A stretch of 64,000 nucleotides of DNA from Apilactobacillus kunkeei. GTDB taxonomy: Bacteria > Bacillota > Bacilli > Lactobacillales > Lactobacillaceae. This document shows, in pieces, positions 45,300 to 56,340 of this stretch. The notes beneath the pieces are model-generated. The model had not been told where the DNA came from. It saw only the letters and a list, made by a program, of their open reading frames with translations, and did not search any database. Location of the stretch: NCBI RefSeq assembly GCF_005930975.1, contig NZ_VBSE01000040.1:1-64000 (forward strand), written 5' to 3'. Positions within the stretch are counted from its first letter, which is position 1, and each line of letters begins with the position of its first letter. The translations under genes were made by a program, and so were the position numbers.

Positions 45300-46814
45300 A
45301 TGAGCAAGAAATTTTTATTCGTGAATGAAAACATTTTTACATTCAATTCGGGAACTGAATTTTCAGCCATGAACCGAATCAAACTGTTTAAACAAAATAA
45401 CATTGATGCCAAGATTGTTACCAGAAATTACAACCCTTCGTTGCATCAAGAAATTCAAAAATACGGTATCGATGATAACGACATCCTTAACATGTACGAC
45501 TACTTCCAAGGTGAAATTGGTCCTAAAAAACACCATGAATACCTAAGGTATTCCAACCTTGTCGACAAGCATGAATACAAAATTAACGGCGTCGACAACA
45601 ACAAGTCATACATCGAAAAATTAGGTCAACGCATTGCCAAGGTTTCCATTTTTCCTCTTACTGTTGGTGAAATTGGCAATGTTGATTACTACGACAATTT
45701 CGGTAATATATCCAGTAGAGACGTTTTTGACTACCGTAGTTTTAAGTCCAAAACTATCTACATGCACCCAGATGGCAACATCGGACATGAACTAGTCTTG
45801 AACAGGTCAGGCAATCCGGTAATAGAAATAACTCACATGAACATTGGTGAACAACTAATGCCAACAATGTTTAAGCTACTAAACTATAAAGGAAAAACTT
45901 TGCGTTTCAATACCGAAGACGAACTATTCACATTTTTCCTAAACGAAATCTCTGATAAAGATACTGTCATCATCAACGATCGTCCTTCATTAACTGTTGC
46001 TGTGGGTGAAGTTAATGCTACCAAGCATAAATATCAAATCATGCATAACGAACATACAGAGGATCCGGCCCAAGCTGGTAATCCAAAGGCAAAATTATAT
46101 GATAATCTGAACCCACTATTTGATCATTATCAAAAAACATACGAAGGCGTCATTACCCCAACTGAAACACAAAAACATGATTTACAAAAACGCTATCCAA
46201 AGATGAATTTTTTCTCAGTTTTAGATTCTGCAATTTTAGAAATGCACAAACCATCCTCAGATATCACTAATCATGAAATCACTTATATGGGTCGTGTCTT
46301 TAGAGACAAGAATGTTGCTGAATTAATTTCCATCATCCCTGCCGTTAAGCAAACCATTCCAGATGTCCACTTAACAATGATGGGATACTTTGAGTCTGCT
46401 GAATTCAAGAATGAATTGGAAGAAATTATCAAGCAACTAAATATCGCCGATAATGTATCTATGGTTGACTATAAGACCGGAAAGGACAGGGAAAACATTC
46501 TAGAAAAGACTCGTATCCTAGTCCAATCATCAAAAGGTGAAGGGTTAAGTATGTCATTGATTGAAGGCCTTTCCTATGGTATTCCTGAGGTTGCTTATGA
46601 CATTAACTATGGTCCTAATGAAATTATCGATAACGGCAAAAACGGGTACTTAATCCCATCTGGTGATTTAGGTAAGTTCGCTAGCCAAGTTATTGATATC
46701 TTAGGAAACGATGATAAACATAAACAACAAAGTGAATATGCACTCAAAAAAGCTGATAAGTTCAGCGCTGACAATGTCATGAAACAATGGAATCAATTCT
46801 TTGAAACCATTTAA
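45300..46814 (+). CDS. GT4 glycosyltransferase, GtfA/GtfB (TagE)-like, subunit 2
   Basis: 504 residues, starting two bases after subunit 1. Same architecture: an N-terminal beta-rich region (YDYFQGEIGP, VFDYRSFKSKTIYMHPDG), then GT-B with TYMGRVFRDKNVAELISIIPAV and an intact EX7E (E414...E422, GEGLSMSLIE), and YGPNEIIDNGKNGYLIPSGD near the end. Both EX7E motifs are intact, unlike streptococcal GtfB, where one subunit is inactive. It is adjacent to and convergent with a serine-rich giant protein, a plausible substrate. Confidence 0.8.
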   Translation: MSKKFLFVNENIFTFNSGTEFSAMNRIKLFKQNNIDAKIVTRNYNPSLHQEIQKYGIDDNDILNMYDYFQGEIGPKKHHEYLRYSNLVDKHEYKINGVDNNKSYIEKLGQRIAKVSIFPLTVGEIGNVDYYDNFGNISSRDVFDYRSFKSKTIYMHPDGNIGHELVLNRSGNPVIEITHMNIGEQLMPTMFKLLNYKGKTLRFNTEDELFTFFLNEISDKDTVIINDRPSLTVAVGEVNATKHKYQIMHNEHTEDPAQAGNPKAKLYDNLNPLFDHYQKTYEGVITPTETQKHDLQKRYPKMNFFSVLDSAILEMHKPSSDITNHEITYMGRVFRDKNVAELISIIPAVKQTIPDVHLTMMGYFESAEFKNELEEIIKQLNIADNVSMVDYKTGKDRENILEKTRILVQSSKGEGLSMSLIEGLSYGIPEVAYDINYGPNEIIDNGKNGYLIPSGDLGKFASQVIDILGNDDKHKQQSEYALKKADKFSADNVMKQWNQFFETI

Positions 46815-46821
46815 ACCAAAT

Positions 46822-46856
46822 AAAAAACCTCTATCTCAAAGATAGAGGTTTTTTTA
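46822..46856. terminator. Bidirectional terminator between gtf operon and the giant gene
   Basis: AAAAAACCTCTATCT / AGATAGAGGTTTTTT perfect 15-bp stem with a 3-base loop, serving both convergent units. Confidence 0.9.
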
Positions 46857-49800
46857 TTATTCTTTATTGATCCAAGTCTTATTAGCAGTAATGTACTTAC
46901 CATGACCAATGTATAGTCTTGTAATACCTTTGTATTGTACAACCTTTTGAACTTTCACCCTTCTGCCTGACTTAATCTTACCCACAGCATGTTTCTTAGT
47001 AAAAGTACGACTGTTATAAACAACAACACCCTTTTTCCTGATTATACGATAATACTTACGATTATTTTGTTTTTCTACAGCATAATAACCATCTGTATAA
47101 TCAGAATTATCCACATATTTACCACGGATTTTCAATTGCAAGTGGTCATTTGCATATCTGTAACCCGTAACTTTATGAACTGATGTACGTCGTCTATCAG
47201 CATTTAAGTTATAAACATACTTAGGAATATTATCAAAGTCATTTCTAAGAGCTACATAATTCTTGTTAGATGTAATGTACTCACCATTACCTAGATATAG
47301 TCTAGTAATTCCATTGTATTCAACCACATTTTCTACCTTGAATTCAGAACCATAAGGCATGAAATGCTTGCGAGCATGTTTAGCGAAGTTTGCATCGCTA
47401 TATACCCATACACCCTTATGAGCAGAAACAATGTAGTTATTTGTTGGTTCGTTAGTTGAGTAGTACTTACTGTTGTTTGCCTTCACATCATTCAATTGAG
47501 CATTTAGTTGATCAATTTGTGCTTTGTATTGGTTAATCAACGACTCTTTACCAGCATTTTTATCGTTTAATGACCTGATTACTTCTGCCAATTGAGATTG
47601 ATATTGGGCGTTCAATGAAGCAGCTTGGCTACTTAGCTTCGATTCTTCATTATTCATGGCAGCAATGGACATTGCTTCTTGTCGCGCCTTGATAATGTTA
47701 ATTGCATTTTCATACTTGTTTGTAAGTGAATCTCTAATTACTTGAGCTTGTGAGTTAGCTTGACTAGCTGCAACACTTTGTGCACTTCTAATTGCTTCCT
47801 CGTTAGCTTTAGCTTGAGAACTCAATTCGGCATCTCTTTGGGCGTTCACTGAAGCAACTGCACTTGAGTATTCAGCCATCTTTTTAGCCATCATACTGTC
47901 TGCTTGAGAGTTGGCTTGAGCGATTGCAAATTGCTTATCGCTTTCAACTTGTGATCTCAATGATGCCATTTCACTAGCAAATGTTGAGTTAGCAGCATTT
48001 GATGAAGCATAGTATTGACTTTCTAGTGAATCCTTTTGAGCATTCATGTCATTGTCAGCGATACTCTTAGCAACACTGGCTGCACTTGATGCAGCGCTGT
48101 CGATTGCTGATTGAGCCTTACTACGTTCATTTGCAACTAAGCTATCGTAGTTGCTCTTGATAGCTCGTTGAGCTGAAGCATTTGATTGAGCCAAACGATC
48201 TAATTGAGCCTGAGCTGAACTGTTCATCGCATTTCTCACATCTTCAATTGCTTGACTAGCAGCTAATGATTGAGATGAAGTTTGATCATTCAATGCTTTA
48301 GCTTGTTTTGCATATGAGTCAGCGTATGAATCTGCGATGGACTTCGCAACGCTAGCAGCATGACTTGAAGCTGAGTTAATTGCTGAATTCATTATGGATT
48401 GAGCAATTGATGAAGCTGCTTCACTATCAGCTTTAGCCTTTGAGTTAGCACTTGATAATGCTAGTGAGTTTACAATTGAAGTTGCAGTTGATTGTGAACT
48501 TGCTAGGCTTTCTGCAGCTGATTTAGCGGCTGAAACTGCTGAACTGCGGATTGAGTCAGCATTGTTTGAAGCATAAACGCTGTCGTTGTATGCCTTTTGT
48601 TGGGCATCGACCAATGCTTGTGAGTTGGCAGCATTCAATGAAGCAATGTTTGAGTTAGCAATACTTTCTGCCAATGATTTAGCAGCTGAAATGGCATCTT
48701 GAGCACTGTTAGATGCTGCAATACTGTCCGCAACTGACTTAGCTCTTGCTTCACTTTTAGCTTGTGAGTTCTCAGCATTGATTGAATCAATCATTGCTTG
48801 AGCTTGTGATGAAGTTAAACTCTTGGCAGCTGAAATGGCGTCTGCAATATCGCTTTCTGCCTTCTTTTTCGCAGCGATACTGTCAGCTGTTGATTGTTGT
48901 CTTGCTGAACTCAATTCATCTTCATACTTAGCTTGTAGTGAAGCAATTTGTGAAGCAGCTAAACTTCCTTGTGCTTCACGAACAGAATCGATTGCACTTT
49001 GTGCACTTTGTAATGCAGCTAAGCTATCTTGTTGAGCCTTTTGTTGAGCGGCTGAAATTGCAGCTTGGTTGGCACTGTTTAGTGAAGAAATCAAAGAGTT
49101 GGCTGAATCTTGCGCTGATTGTCTTGCTGAATCCAATGCCGAATTCTTAACGGATTCGGCACGACTTGATGCAGCTGAACTATCATCGATTGCCTTTTGT
49201 TGAGCAGAACTCAATGCTATTGAGTTGGCAACTGATTGACTATCCAAGGCTGCTGTAATTGATTGTTGAGCAGCAATGCTAGCGGCACTTATCTTGATGT
49301 TGTATAGACTATCAGCCATCAAGCTATCTTGTTGAGCTTTACTTTTGGCATCGACTAATGCTTGCGAGTTCGCAGCTGCAACCGCAATTGATTGTTGTTC
49401 CGCGATACTTCTAGCAACTGATTGTGCTGATGATACCGCACTATCTCTTTCTAAGACAGCTGCTTTGCTTGCTTCATTTAGCTTTTCTTGGTATTGATCA
49501 GTCTGTTCATTTAGCATCTTAGCGTATGAATCTTCGATTTGCTTAATTTGCGCATCAGTCACCAATTTGGCAGCGGATTGTGCTGAAGCAATGGCTTGAC
49601 TCATTAGTGAATTTGCATATTTTGAAGCAGAAATACTATCCTCTACAGCCTTCGATTGTGCATCAGACAATGATTGAGAGTTTGCAGATGATTGTTGAGC
49701 AAAGACTGAGTTGGCTGAATCTTGCACAGATTTTTGGGCTGAAGCGATTGCTGAATCCATGATGGACTTAGCAAGTGATGATGCTTGTAAACTATCAGCA

Positions 49801-52800
49801 TTTGCCTTTGAGATTGCTGCAGATAATGCTTGTGAGTTAGCAGTTGATGTTGTACTAGATTGTGCAGCAGCGACTGATTGAGCTTGAGCAATTGCATCGT
49901 CAACAGCCTTTTGGATAGCTGCTTGTGCTGATGATGAAGCATTTTGACTATCAGCAGATGCCTTTCTTCTGGCAGCATCTAGAGCTTGTGAGTTAGCAAT
50001 TGAAGCAGCTGTTGATTGTTGCGCTGCCAAACTATTGGCGGCATCGACAGCCTCCTTAACTGCATCTGCTTGCGCTGCTTCATATGATTGAGCAAGTTGA
50101 TTTTGCTTAGTTGCATAAGAACTGTTCAATGAACTAATTAAGTTAGCGTTAGCTGAAGATAAGCTGCTTGCATAACTTTGAAGTGCGCTGATGCTGTTGG
50201 CAGCATTTTGTGAATCTTGTTGGTACTTATTATTTAGATTAATTACTTCTTTAGCATATGAACTAGCGATGCTATCTGCCTTATGGTTGGCTTCAGTAAT
50301 CGCTAAACTATTTTTAAGTGCGGCGGCCAAACTATCAGCCATCAAACTAGTAATCTTGTTTGAGTAACTGTTCATTTGTGAAGTTGCACTATCAATCTTA
50401 GCTTGCGCTGCGGCTGAACTAGCTTGTGATTCATTTTGTAGATTACTAATGTAGTCACTGTATGAGTTGGCAATTGATTGTCTTTCGGCAATTGCTGAAC
50501 TTCTGGCTGCTTCAACAGCAACACTTTGTTCGTATGAGTTCTTTGATTGTTCGGCAGCAATGGATGAAGCTTTAGAAGCTGCTTGTGAAATGGCTGCTGA
50601 TGATTGCAATGCGGCCTCTTGAGCAGCGCTTTGGGCTGCTGAGATTGTCGCATTGAAATTATTTTGCATACTGCTTAGTTGTTGTTGGTACTTAATTACT
50701 TCATTAGAAGCATTGTCCTTATCAGCTTCTAGACTGTTAATGACTTCTTCGTATGAAGCTACAACTGATCCATAGGAACTAGCAGCCACAGAACTATCAT
50801 AGGTAGCTTGGCTAGATGCAGCTGAACTAGCTGAAGATAGACTAGTGATTGCTGATGAATTCAAGCTGTTTTGCGCACTTGCGCTTGATTCCAAGTCGGC
50901 AAGTGATTGGTTAGCTTTACTAATTTCATTGCGCAATTCATTGATAATCTTATCGTAGTCCGTGTTTAAACTAGTAATTTGAGCTTGGTATGAATCGTTT
51001 AGAACTTGTTGTGCTGAAGACACCGCACTGTTCTTGTCGTTTTCAGCATTAACTGACGCGGCAGAAGATTCAGATTGTGACTTTGCAATCAAATCTTCAA
51101 TGGCTTTCGAGTTAGCAATTGAAGTTGCAGTTGATTGGGCTGCTGCAATTGATTGAGCTTGGCTCTTAGCTTGTAAAACGGCAGCGTTCACGGTTGAGTT
51201 CATTAGTGAAACGGCAGCGTTTGAATCATCAATGACCTTTTGGTTCAATGAACTAATCGTCCTTGCATTATCATCCGCAATTGATTGAATTTGTTCAGAA
51301 GCTTGTTGTGATGCAATGTCTTGAGCTGACTTAACAGCACTGGAAATTGCTGATTGAGCACTGTCGGCTGCATTTGAAAGATCTTGTTCTTTCTTCTTGT
51401 TTAAGTCATCGATGGCAACAGAGTTGGCACTACTTTGAGCAGAGAATTCTGTTGAAGCTTGACTAGATGCTTTACTTGATGCTTTTGAAACAGCGTCACT
51501 AATCGCAGTATTGGCACTGCTTTGGGCTTGATTCAATTCGTAGCTCTTTTGAGCATTGATAGCATCAATTGCCTTACTATTTTCAGCTGATAATGAAGCT
51601 ATCTTTGAATCAGCATCATTTTGAACTGATGAAATAGCTGAGGCTACCGCTGAATTTAATTCGTCTTGAGCCTTCTGAGCTGCAGACTTTGAATCAGCAA
51701 TTGATTTATTTGTTAAATCTTCAATTGATTTAGCATTAGCTAAAGATAGTTGTGCGGCTTCACTACTTGCGGAGTCTTGAGCTGACTTGATAGCACTTCT
51801 CATTGCGCTATTTGCTTGTTGTGATGCATTGTTTAAATCGTCTTGGGCCTTGCTTTGTAGATCAACAATGGCTTGTGAATTAGCTAGAGAAACGGCCTTT
51901 GAATCTGCATCAGCCTTTGATTGAGCATCGATTTGGGCTTTTTGAACAGCTTGAGCAATTGCTGATTGAGCGCTATTAGATGCATTAATTGAATCTTGGA
52001 TTGCCTTTGATTGCAAACTATCAATTACACTTTGGTTTTGTTGGGCAACTGATTGGGCAAGTGAGTTGGCTGAGTCTTGCGCTGATTTAACCGCACTGTT
52101 CATCGCGTCGGTAGCAGAACTTTGTGCTGATTGCATACTGCTGTTGTATTGACTTTGAAGGTCGTTAATCTTTTGGGAATTAGCTAAAGAAACAGCCTTT
52201 GAATCTTCTGCTGCTTTGCTTTCAGCTAATGATTTGGCGTTATCAGCAGCTTGAGAAATAGCTGCGTCAGCACTGTTAGATGCATTAATTGAATCTTGAG
52301 TCGCCTTTGATTGTAGACTATCGATTGCTCTTTGGTTTTGTTGAGCTTTCGATTGGGCAAGTGAGTTGGCTGAATCTTGTGCTGATTTAACTGCGCTACT
52401 CATTTGTGATTGGGCATCATTAGATGCTTGAATTGAGTCTGATTTATACTTTGCCTTCAATTGATCCACTGCTTGTGAATTGGCAATTGATGTTGCTGTG
52501 GATTTAGCGTTAGCGTCGTCAATAGCTGATTGAACGGCACTATTGATGGCAGCAGTTGCACTGTCAGCTGCTGTCTTTGAGTCAGATTCACCCTTTTGTT
52601 GAAGTGCAGCAATTGCTGCGTTGTTAGAATCAGTAATTGATTTTACCAAACTATCAGCGTTTTGTTTTGCGGTCTCACTAGCTGCAGACAATGCATCGGC
52701 TAGATTTTGGGCTGCTTGTTGTGATGCTGCCTTTGAATCGGCAGTACTCTTGTTTAGTAAGCGTTGAATTTCTGAAGAATTGTCCGCACTTTGCTTAGCA

Positions 52801-55800
52801 AAAGTATCGTTAGCTGAGCTGGTGATACTTGTAATCGCATTGTTTAGAGCAGTTTGGGCAGCTTGTGAAGCAACAGTTGAAGCTGCTTGGTATTGCGCTT
52901 GTTGTGCTGAACTACTTTGCGCATATTCAGCTTGTAGTGAAGCAATTGTGCTAGTCAAAGCATCCTGTGCTGATGCGCTAATTGAGTTAGCTGCTGATGT
53001 AGCGGCACTGTTGATTGCAGTGTTGGCAGAGTCACTCAACGTTTGTAGCGCAGTTTGGTAGCTGGTGTTCAAGCTGTTAGTTAAGCTTTGATTTTGACTA
53101 GTTAATTGAGTCATTACATCAGCAGCTGATTGTTGAACACTTGCGACTGCGCTTGATCTTAATGAATCAGCAAGCATTTGGGCAGCTTGTGAATCAGCGA
53201 TGGATTTTTGAGCAAAAGAATTTAGTAATTTATTAATGTATGCATTAATCTCATTTGTTTTTTGACGGTTAACTGCATTCATTGAATCAGTTGCTGATTG
53301 GACTGCATTACTTTTATCAATAACAGCTTGGTTAGATGCAGCTGCTAAACTATTATTGTATTGACTTTGTAATTGTGAAAGTTGTTGAGCATTTTGGGTG
53401 TTTAATGATGCTTGAACTGCTTGTGCAGACGATTGCACAGAAGTTAACACTTGACTAATTGCGTTTGATTTATCAATCGCTGCGGAGTTGTTTAAACTTT
53501 GTAATGCACTATTGGCAGAAGCAATCAATGATTGGGCATTAGTATATGCTTGTTGAGATGCTAATTGAGCTTGTTGAGATGCTTGCAACGATTGATTTTG
53601 TATATTGGTTAATGAGTTTTGATAATTTGAACTAGCAATTGCTGAATTTGAAGCTGCAATACTATTGGCAATTGAGTTAGCTTGACTTGAAGCACTTGAA
53701 ATAGCATTAGCAATCGACTGTGCTAATGATGCCTTTGAATTTGCAATATATGCTGCTGCGGAAGCACTAGATTGTGAGGCTAAAGAATCAGCGAATTCTG
53801 GTTTTGCAAAAACGTAAACATAAGCAACACCATTAACTATCTGTGGCAATACATGTCCTGTATAATTCTGATTATTTAAATAATAATTACTATCTAAAGA
53901 TGAAATAGAAGTAACCTTGGCATTATTAGTATCCCCGTTAAAAACACCAACCTGTCCTTGTCCGCTAACATTTTTACCTGATATGGAATCTAAAAATTGA
54001 ATTGGATAATAAACCACGTTAACCGTTGGCGTTACGTTAATTTGATATTGACCATTATTATTAATAATCTTACCGGTTGTCATATAATAATTATTACTAT
54101 CAAATGTTCCATTATTAACTAATCTAGGATTATTATTTGCATCGATTACAATTGATCCTTGACCGTGACTCACATTATTATTATCTACAAAGTAAACTGG
54201 CAACGTTTTACTAATAGAGTATGGGTTAACCACAACTTGGTATTGACCATTATTATTTATCACGCTGCCGTTAGCCATATAGTAATTATTACTATCAAAA
54301 GTCCCAACACTTGCAATCTTTGGATTGTTATTGGAATCAAATGAAACCAATCCAGTACCATGCGAATTACCATTGGCATCAACGAAAGTTAGTGGATATT
54401 GATTATTTACTACATATGGATTGACTAATACTTGGTATTGGCCATTTATATTATTAACTTGTCCATTAACTACATAATAATTATTGATATCCAAATTACC
54501 ATTATCAACTAGTTTTGGATTATTATTTGCATCAAAGATAATTGTTCCTTGACCGTGATTAGCACCTTTACTATCAACAAAAGTGGCATTGGCAAAGTTA
54601 CTTAATCGATTTAAAACAACTTCCATGGTGAAGTTATCATCATTGCTATTTTTAATCAGTTGCCCATTAGGACTAATATGATAGTTAGAATTACTTAAAT
54701 TTCCATAATCCACTAGTTGAGCGACATTATTACCATTGACGTTAACTTGTCCAATCGCAATATTACCACTTGTGTCTTTGACAGCTACACCTTTATTAGT
54801 AAATGTTACTGTGGAAGTTCTAGCATTTTTCAAAACATTAACGGTATATACGCCAGTCGCGTTAAGTTGAGCGGTTGCATTATATGCTAAATGATATCCG
54901 CTAGAATTCAAGTTAGTAGTATCCCCTAAAGTAGTCGTTCCATCTGAATTTAAGTAAACGGACCCCGAAATAGGGTTATTATTACTATCTGTTAAGATTT
55001 GGTTATTAGGTGTTACAAAATTTAGTGTAGCAGTTTGTTGGTTAACAGTAACTGCATATTGACCATTATTATTAGCATCTGCTGAAATACTTGGGTTAGT
55101 GGCATTGGGTACATAGTAATACTTAGTAGGCAAGTTCCCCAATGTATAAGTATTGCTAATAGTTCCGTCATTATTGATATTAACGGTTCCTGTCCCCACT
55201 AATTGGCCATTAGTGTTGTAGAAGTTCAATGGTTTTGGTTTAGCTGCTGGAACTAAGGTAACAACATAATTATAATTGGAATCCATCGTCAATTGTGATC
55301 CTATGTTTGCTACGTAGTTATTACCGTTAATATTGTAATAGTTTGTTACTTTTTGCAAAACATTGTTGGAACTATTTAGAATCGCCATCCCAATGGCTGG
55401 ACTTCCATTTGTTCCCGTGATGGCGTTTCCGTTTGCATCAACAAAAGAGACTGGGGTTAGGAAAGTTGGATTAGTTCCCTTAAGTTCAACGATAACTTGT
55501 GGAGTGCCCATAGAACTCTTCCCAGGTGCTATGCTAGCATTTAAAACGTAATTGGACCCTGGATTAGTAACATTATTGATATTATTTAATTGGTTGACTC
55601 CATTTGCATTTGGTGTTGCAGATCTAAGAATTTGAAAATTATTTGGATTAGTATTATTAACAACATATGCATCTTTAGCACCTCCGCCAAGCGGTTCGTT
55701 TCCATTGGCATCCAAAAAAAATACAGAGACGGAATTTGCGCTAAAGCTATCACGATAACTTAATCCTTGCGCCAAAGCTGCACGATAATTTGCGGCGTTA

Positions 55801-56258
55801 CTATCAATACTACTTTGTGCAGAAGAAGCCATTTGATCAATGATTGCTTCAGCATCTGAAAGACTAACACCTGTTAAAGAATTATTAGCATTACTACTTT
55901 GGCTATTGTTAATAACTGTATCTGAGGAAGATTGAACAGAGGAACTAATTGCACTGTTAGATACACTTGATTTACTTGATATAAAGCTACTTTGTGAATT
56001 ATTCAATGAATTAGTATCACTTGTTACTGCCGGACTATTAGATTGACTGTCCACATTCGTACTTTGACTAACAATTGTCGCCGCTTGTCCGTTTGTAGTA
56101 TCGTCAGCATGCGCATTAACTTGATTTGTCATCAAAGTTAAACTTGCTGCACCAAAAAGAGCAAAGGAAGATACGGATACAACAACCCAATTTTTCTTTA
56201 CTTTTTTCAAAATTTTCTTATCATTAAGTTTTCTTATTTTTCTCTTATTATATTTCAA
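46857..56258 (-). CDS. Giant Ser/Ala/Gln-rich coiled-coil surface protein (3133 aa)
   Basis: TTG start at 56258 behind GGGGAGG. An extended signal peptide (1-51) has KKVKKNWVVVSVSSFALFG, resembling the KxYKxGKxW type, with cleavage near AHA/DD. A Ser-rich linker to ~130 is followed by beta-rich repeats; three are 65-residue copies (about 556-753, NNNPKLVDNGN...NNYY). Residues ~825-2926 form one helical Ser/Ala/Gln/Asp stalk with a recurring ~52-residue module (SLANSQAI, SAVKSAQDSA). Two SLAP/DUF5776-like modules end the protein (NGITRLYLGNGEYITSNK). No LPxTG or membrane anchor. Likely heavily O-glycosylated by the neighbouring GTs; role probably adhesion. Confidence 0.88.
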   Translation of the reverse strand: MKYNKRKIRKLNDKKILKKVKKNWVVVSVSSFALFGAASLTLMTNQVNAHADDTTNGQAATIVSQSTNVDSQSNSPAVTSDTNSLNNSQSSFISSKSSVSNSAISSSVQSSSDTVINNSQSSNANNSLTGVSLSDAEAIIDQMASSAQSSIDSNAANYRAALAQGLSYRDSFSANSVSVFFLDANGNEPLGGGAKDAYVVNNTNPNNFQILRSATPNANGVNQLNNINNVTNPGSNYVLNASIAPGKSSMGTPQVIVELKGTNPTFLTPVSFVDANGNAITGTNGSPAIGMAILNSSNNVLQKVTNYYNINGNNYVANIGSQLTMDSNYNYVVTLVPAAKPKPLNFYNTNGQLVGTGTVNINNDGTISNTYTLGNLPTKYYYVPNATNPSISADANNNGQYAVTVNQQTATLNFVTPNNQILTDSNNNPISGSVYLNSDGTTTLGDTTNLNSSGYHLAYNATAQLNATGVYTVNVLKNARTSTVTFTNKGVAVKDTSGNIAIGQVNVNGNNVAQLVDYGNLSNSNYHISPNGQLIKNSNDDNFTMEVVLNRLSNFANATFVDSKGANHGQGTIIFDANNNPKLVDNGNLDINNYYVVNGQVNNINGQYQVLVNPYVVNNQYPLTFVDANGNSHGTGLVSFDSNNNPKIASVGTFDSNNYYMANGSVINNNGQYQVVVNPYSISKTLPVYFVDNNNVSHGQGSIVIDANNNPRLVNNGTFDSNNYYMTTGKIINNNGQYQINVTPTVNVVYYPIQFLDSISGKNVSGQGQVGVFNGDTNNAKVTSISSLDSNYYLNNQNYTGHVLPQIVNGVAYVYVFAKPEFADSLASQSSASAAAYIANSKASLAQSIANAISSASSQANSIANSIAASNSAIASSNYQNSLTNIQNQSLQASQQAQLASQQAYTNAQSLIASANSALQSLNNSAAIDKSNAISQVLTSVQSSAQAVQASLNTQNAQQLSQLQSQYNNSLAAASNQAVIDKSNAVQSATDSMNAVNRQKTNEINAYINKLLNSFAQKSIADSQAAQMLADSLRSSAVASVQQSAADVMTQLTSQNQSLTNSLNTSYQTALQTLSDSANTAINSAATSAANSISASAQDALTSTIASLQAEYAQSSSAQQAQYQAASTVASQAAQTALNNAITSITSSANDTFAKQSADNSSEIQRLLNKSTADSKAASQQAAQNLADALSAASETAKQNADSLVKSITDSNNAAIAALQQKGESDSKTAADSATAAINSAVQSAIDDANAKSTATSIANSQAVDQLKAKYKSDSIQASNDAQSQMSSAVKSAQDSANSLAQSKAQQNQRAIDSLQSKATQDSINASNSADAAISQAADNAKSLAESKAAEDSKAVSLANSQKINDLQSQYNSSMQSAQSSATDAMNSAVKSAQDSANSLAQSVAQQNQSVIDSLQSKAIQDSINASNSAQSAIAQAVQKAQIDAQSKADADSKAVSLANSQAIVDLQSKAQDDLNNASQQANSAMRSAIKSAQDSASSEAAQLSLANAKSIEDLTNKSIADSKSAAQKAQDELNSAVASAISSVQNDADSKIASLSAENSKAIDAINAQKSYELNQAQSSANTAISDAVSKASSKASSQASTEFSAQSSANSVAIDDLNKKKEQDLSNAADSAQSAISSAVKSAQDIASQQASEQIQSIADDNARTISSLNQKVIDDSNAAVSLMNSTVNAAVLQAKSQAQSIAAAQSTATSIANSKAIEDLIAKSQSESSAASVNAENDKNSAVSSAQQVLNDSYQAQITSLNTDYDKIINELRNEISKANQSLADLESSASAQNSLNSSAITSLSSASSAASSQATYDSSVAASSYGSVVASYEEVINSLEADKDNASNEVIKYQQQLSSMQNNFNATISAAQSAAQEAALQSSAAISQAASKASSIAAEQSKNSYEQSVAVEAARSSAIAERQSIANSYSDYISNLQNESQASSAAAQAKIDSATSQMNSYSNKITSLMADSLAAALKNSLAITEANHKADSIASSYAKEVINLNNKYQQDSQNAANSISALQSYASSLSSANANLISSLNSSYATKQNQLAQSYEAAQADAVKEAVDAANSLAAQQSTAASIANSQALDAARRKASADSQNASSSAQAAIQKAVDDAIAQAQSVAAAQSSTTSTANSQALSAAISKANADSLQASSLAKSIMDSAIASAQKSVQDSANSVFAQQSSANSQSLSDAQSKAVEDSISASKYANSLMSQAIASAQSAAKLVTDAQIKQIEDSYAKMLNEQTDQYQEKLNEASKAAVLERDSAVSSAQSVARSIAEQQSIAVAAANSQALVDAKSKAQQDSLMADSLYNIKISAASIAAQQSITAALDSQSVANSIALSSAQQKAIDDSSAASSRAESVKNSALDSARQSAQDSANSLISSLNSANQAAISAAQQKAQQDSLAALQSAQSAIDSVREAQGSLAASQIASLQAKYEDELSSARQQSTADSIAAKKKAESDIADAISAAKSLTSSQAQAMIDSINAENSQAKSEARAKSVADSIAASNSAQDAISAAKSLAESIANSNIASLNAANSQALVDAQQKAYNDSVYASNNADSIRSSAVSAAKSAAESLASSQSTATSIVNSLALSSANSKAKADSEAASSIAQSIMNSAINSASSHAASVAKSIADSYADSYAKQAKALNDQTSSQSLAASQAIEDVRNAMNSSAQAQLDRLAQSNASAQRAIKSNYDSLVANERSKAQSAIDSAASSAASVAKSIADNDMNAQKDSLESQYYASSNAANSTFASEMASLRSQVESDKQFAIAQANSQADSMMAKKMAEYSSAVASVNAQRDAELSSQAKANEEAIRSAQSVAASQANSQAQVIRDSLTNKYENAINIIKARQEAMSIAAMNNEESKLSSQAASLNAQYQSQLAEVIRSLNDKNAGKESLINQYKAQIDQLNAQLNDVKANNSKYYSTNEPTNNYIVSAHKGVWVYSDANFAKHARKHFMPYGSEFKVENVVEYNGITRLYLGNGEYITSNKNYVALRNDFDNIPKYVYNLNADRRRTSVHKVTGYRYANDHLQLKIRGKYVDNSDYTDGYYAVEKQNNRKYYRIIRKKGVVVYNSRTFTKKHAVGKIKSGRRVKVQKVVQYKGITRLYIGHGKYITANKTWINKE
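47480..53785 (-). repeat. Long Ser/Ala/Gln coiled-coil tract with ~52-residue supra-repeats
   Basis: About 2,100 residues of the giant protein. Successive copies start A-N-S-x-A-I-x-x-L and share DSxxA, SAQ(S/D)A and SAVKSAQ(D) positions; several neighbours are 52 residues apart, others 48 or 54. The DNA repeats are diverged, so homogenisation by slippage is limited. Confidence 0.75.
54000..54600 (-). repeat. Three 65-residue coding repeats in the giant gene N-terminal region
   Basis: In the giant protein, about residues 556-753, units begin TFVD(S/A)..., then G(T/Q)G, NNNPK, FDSNNYY, N(N/I)NGQYQV and VNPY. The first two copies are exactly 65 residues apart and the third is the most diverged. 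They are a coding repeat, not a mobile element. Confidence 0.85.
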
Positions 56259-56340
56259 TGGAACGGCACCTCCCCATTAAATTCCCTGAAAAATCTTTTT
56301 AATTCGTTTTTTATACAATCAATATAATATCCCTTTAAAT

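Noticed and set aside
48823-53061. Hydrophobic Ala/Cys/Leu-rich reading frames on the plus strand across the giant gene
   Set aside because: They are the antisense reading of Ser/Ala/Gln-rich codons and lack ribosome sites; no evidence for real proteins.
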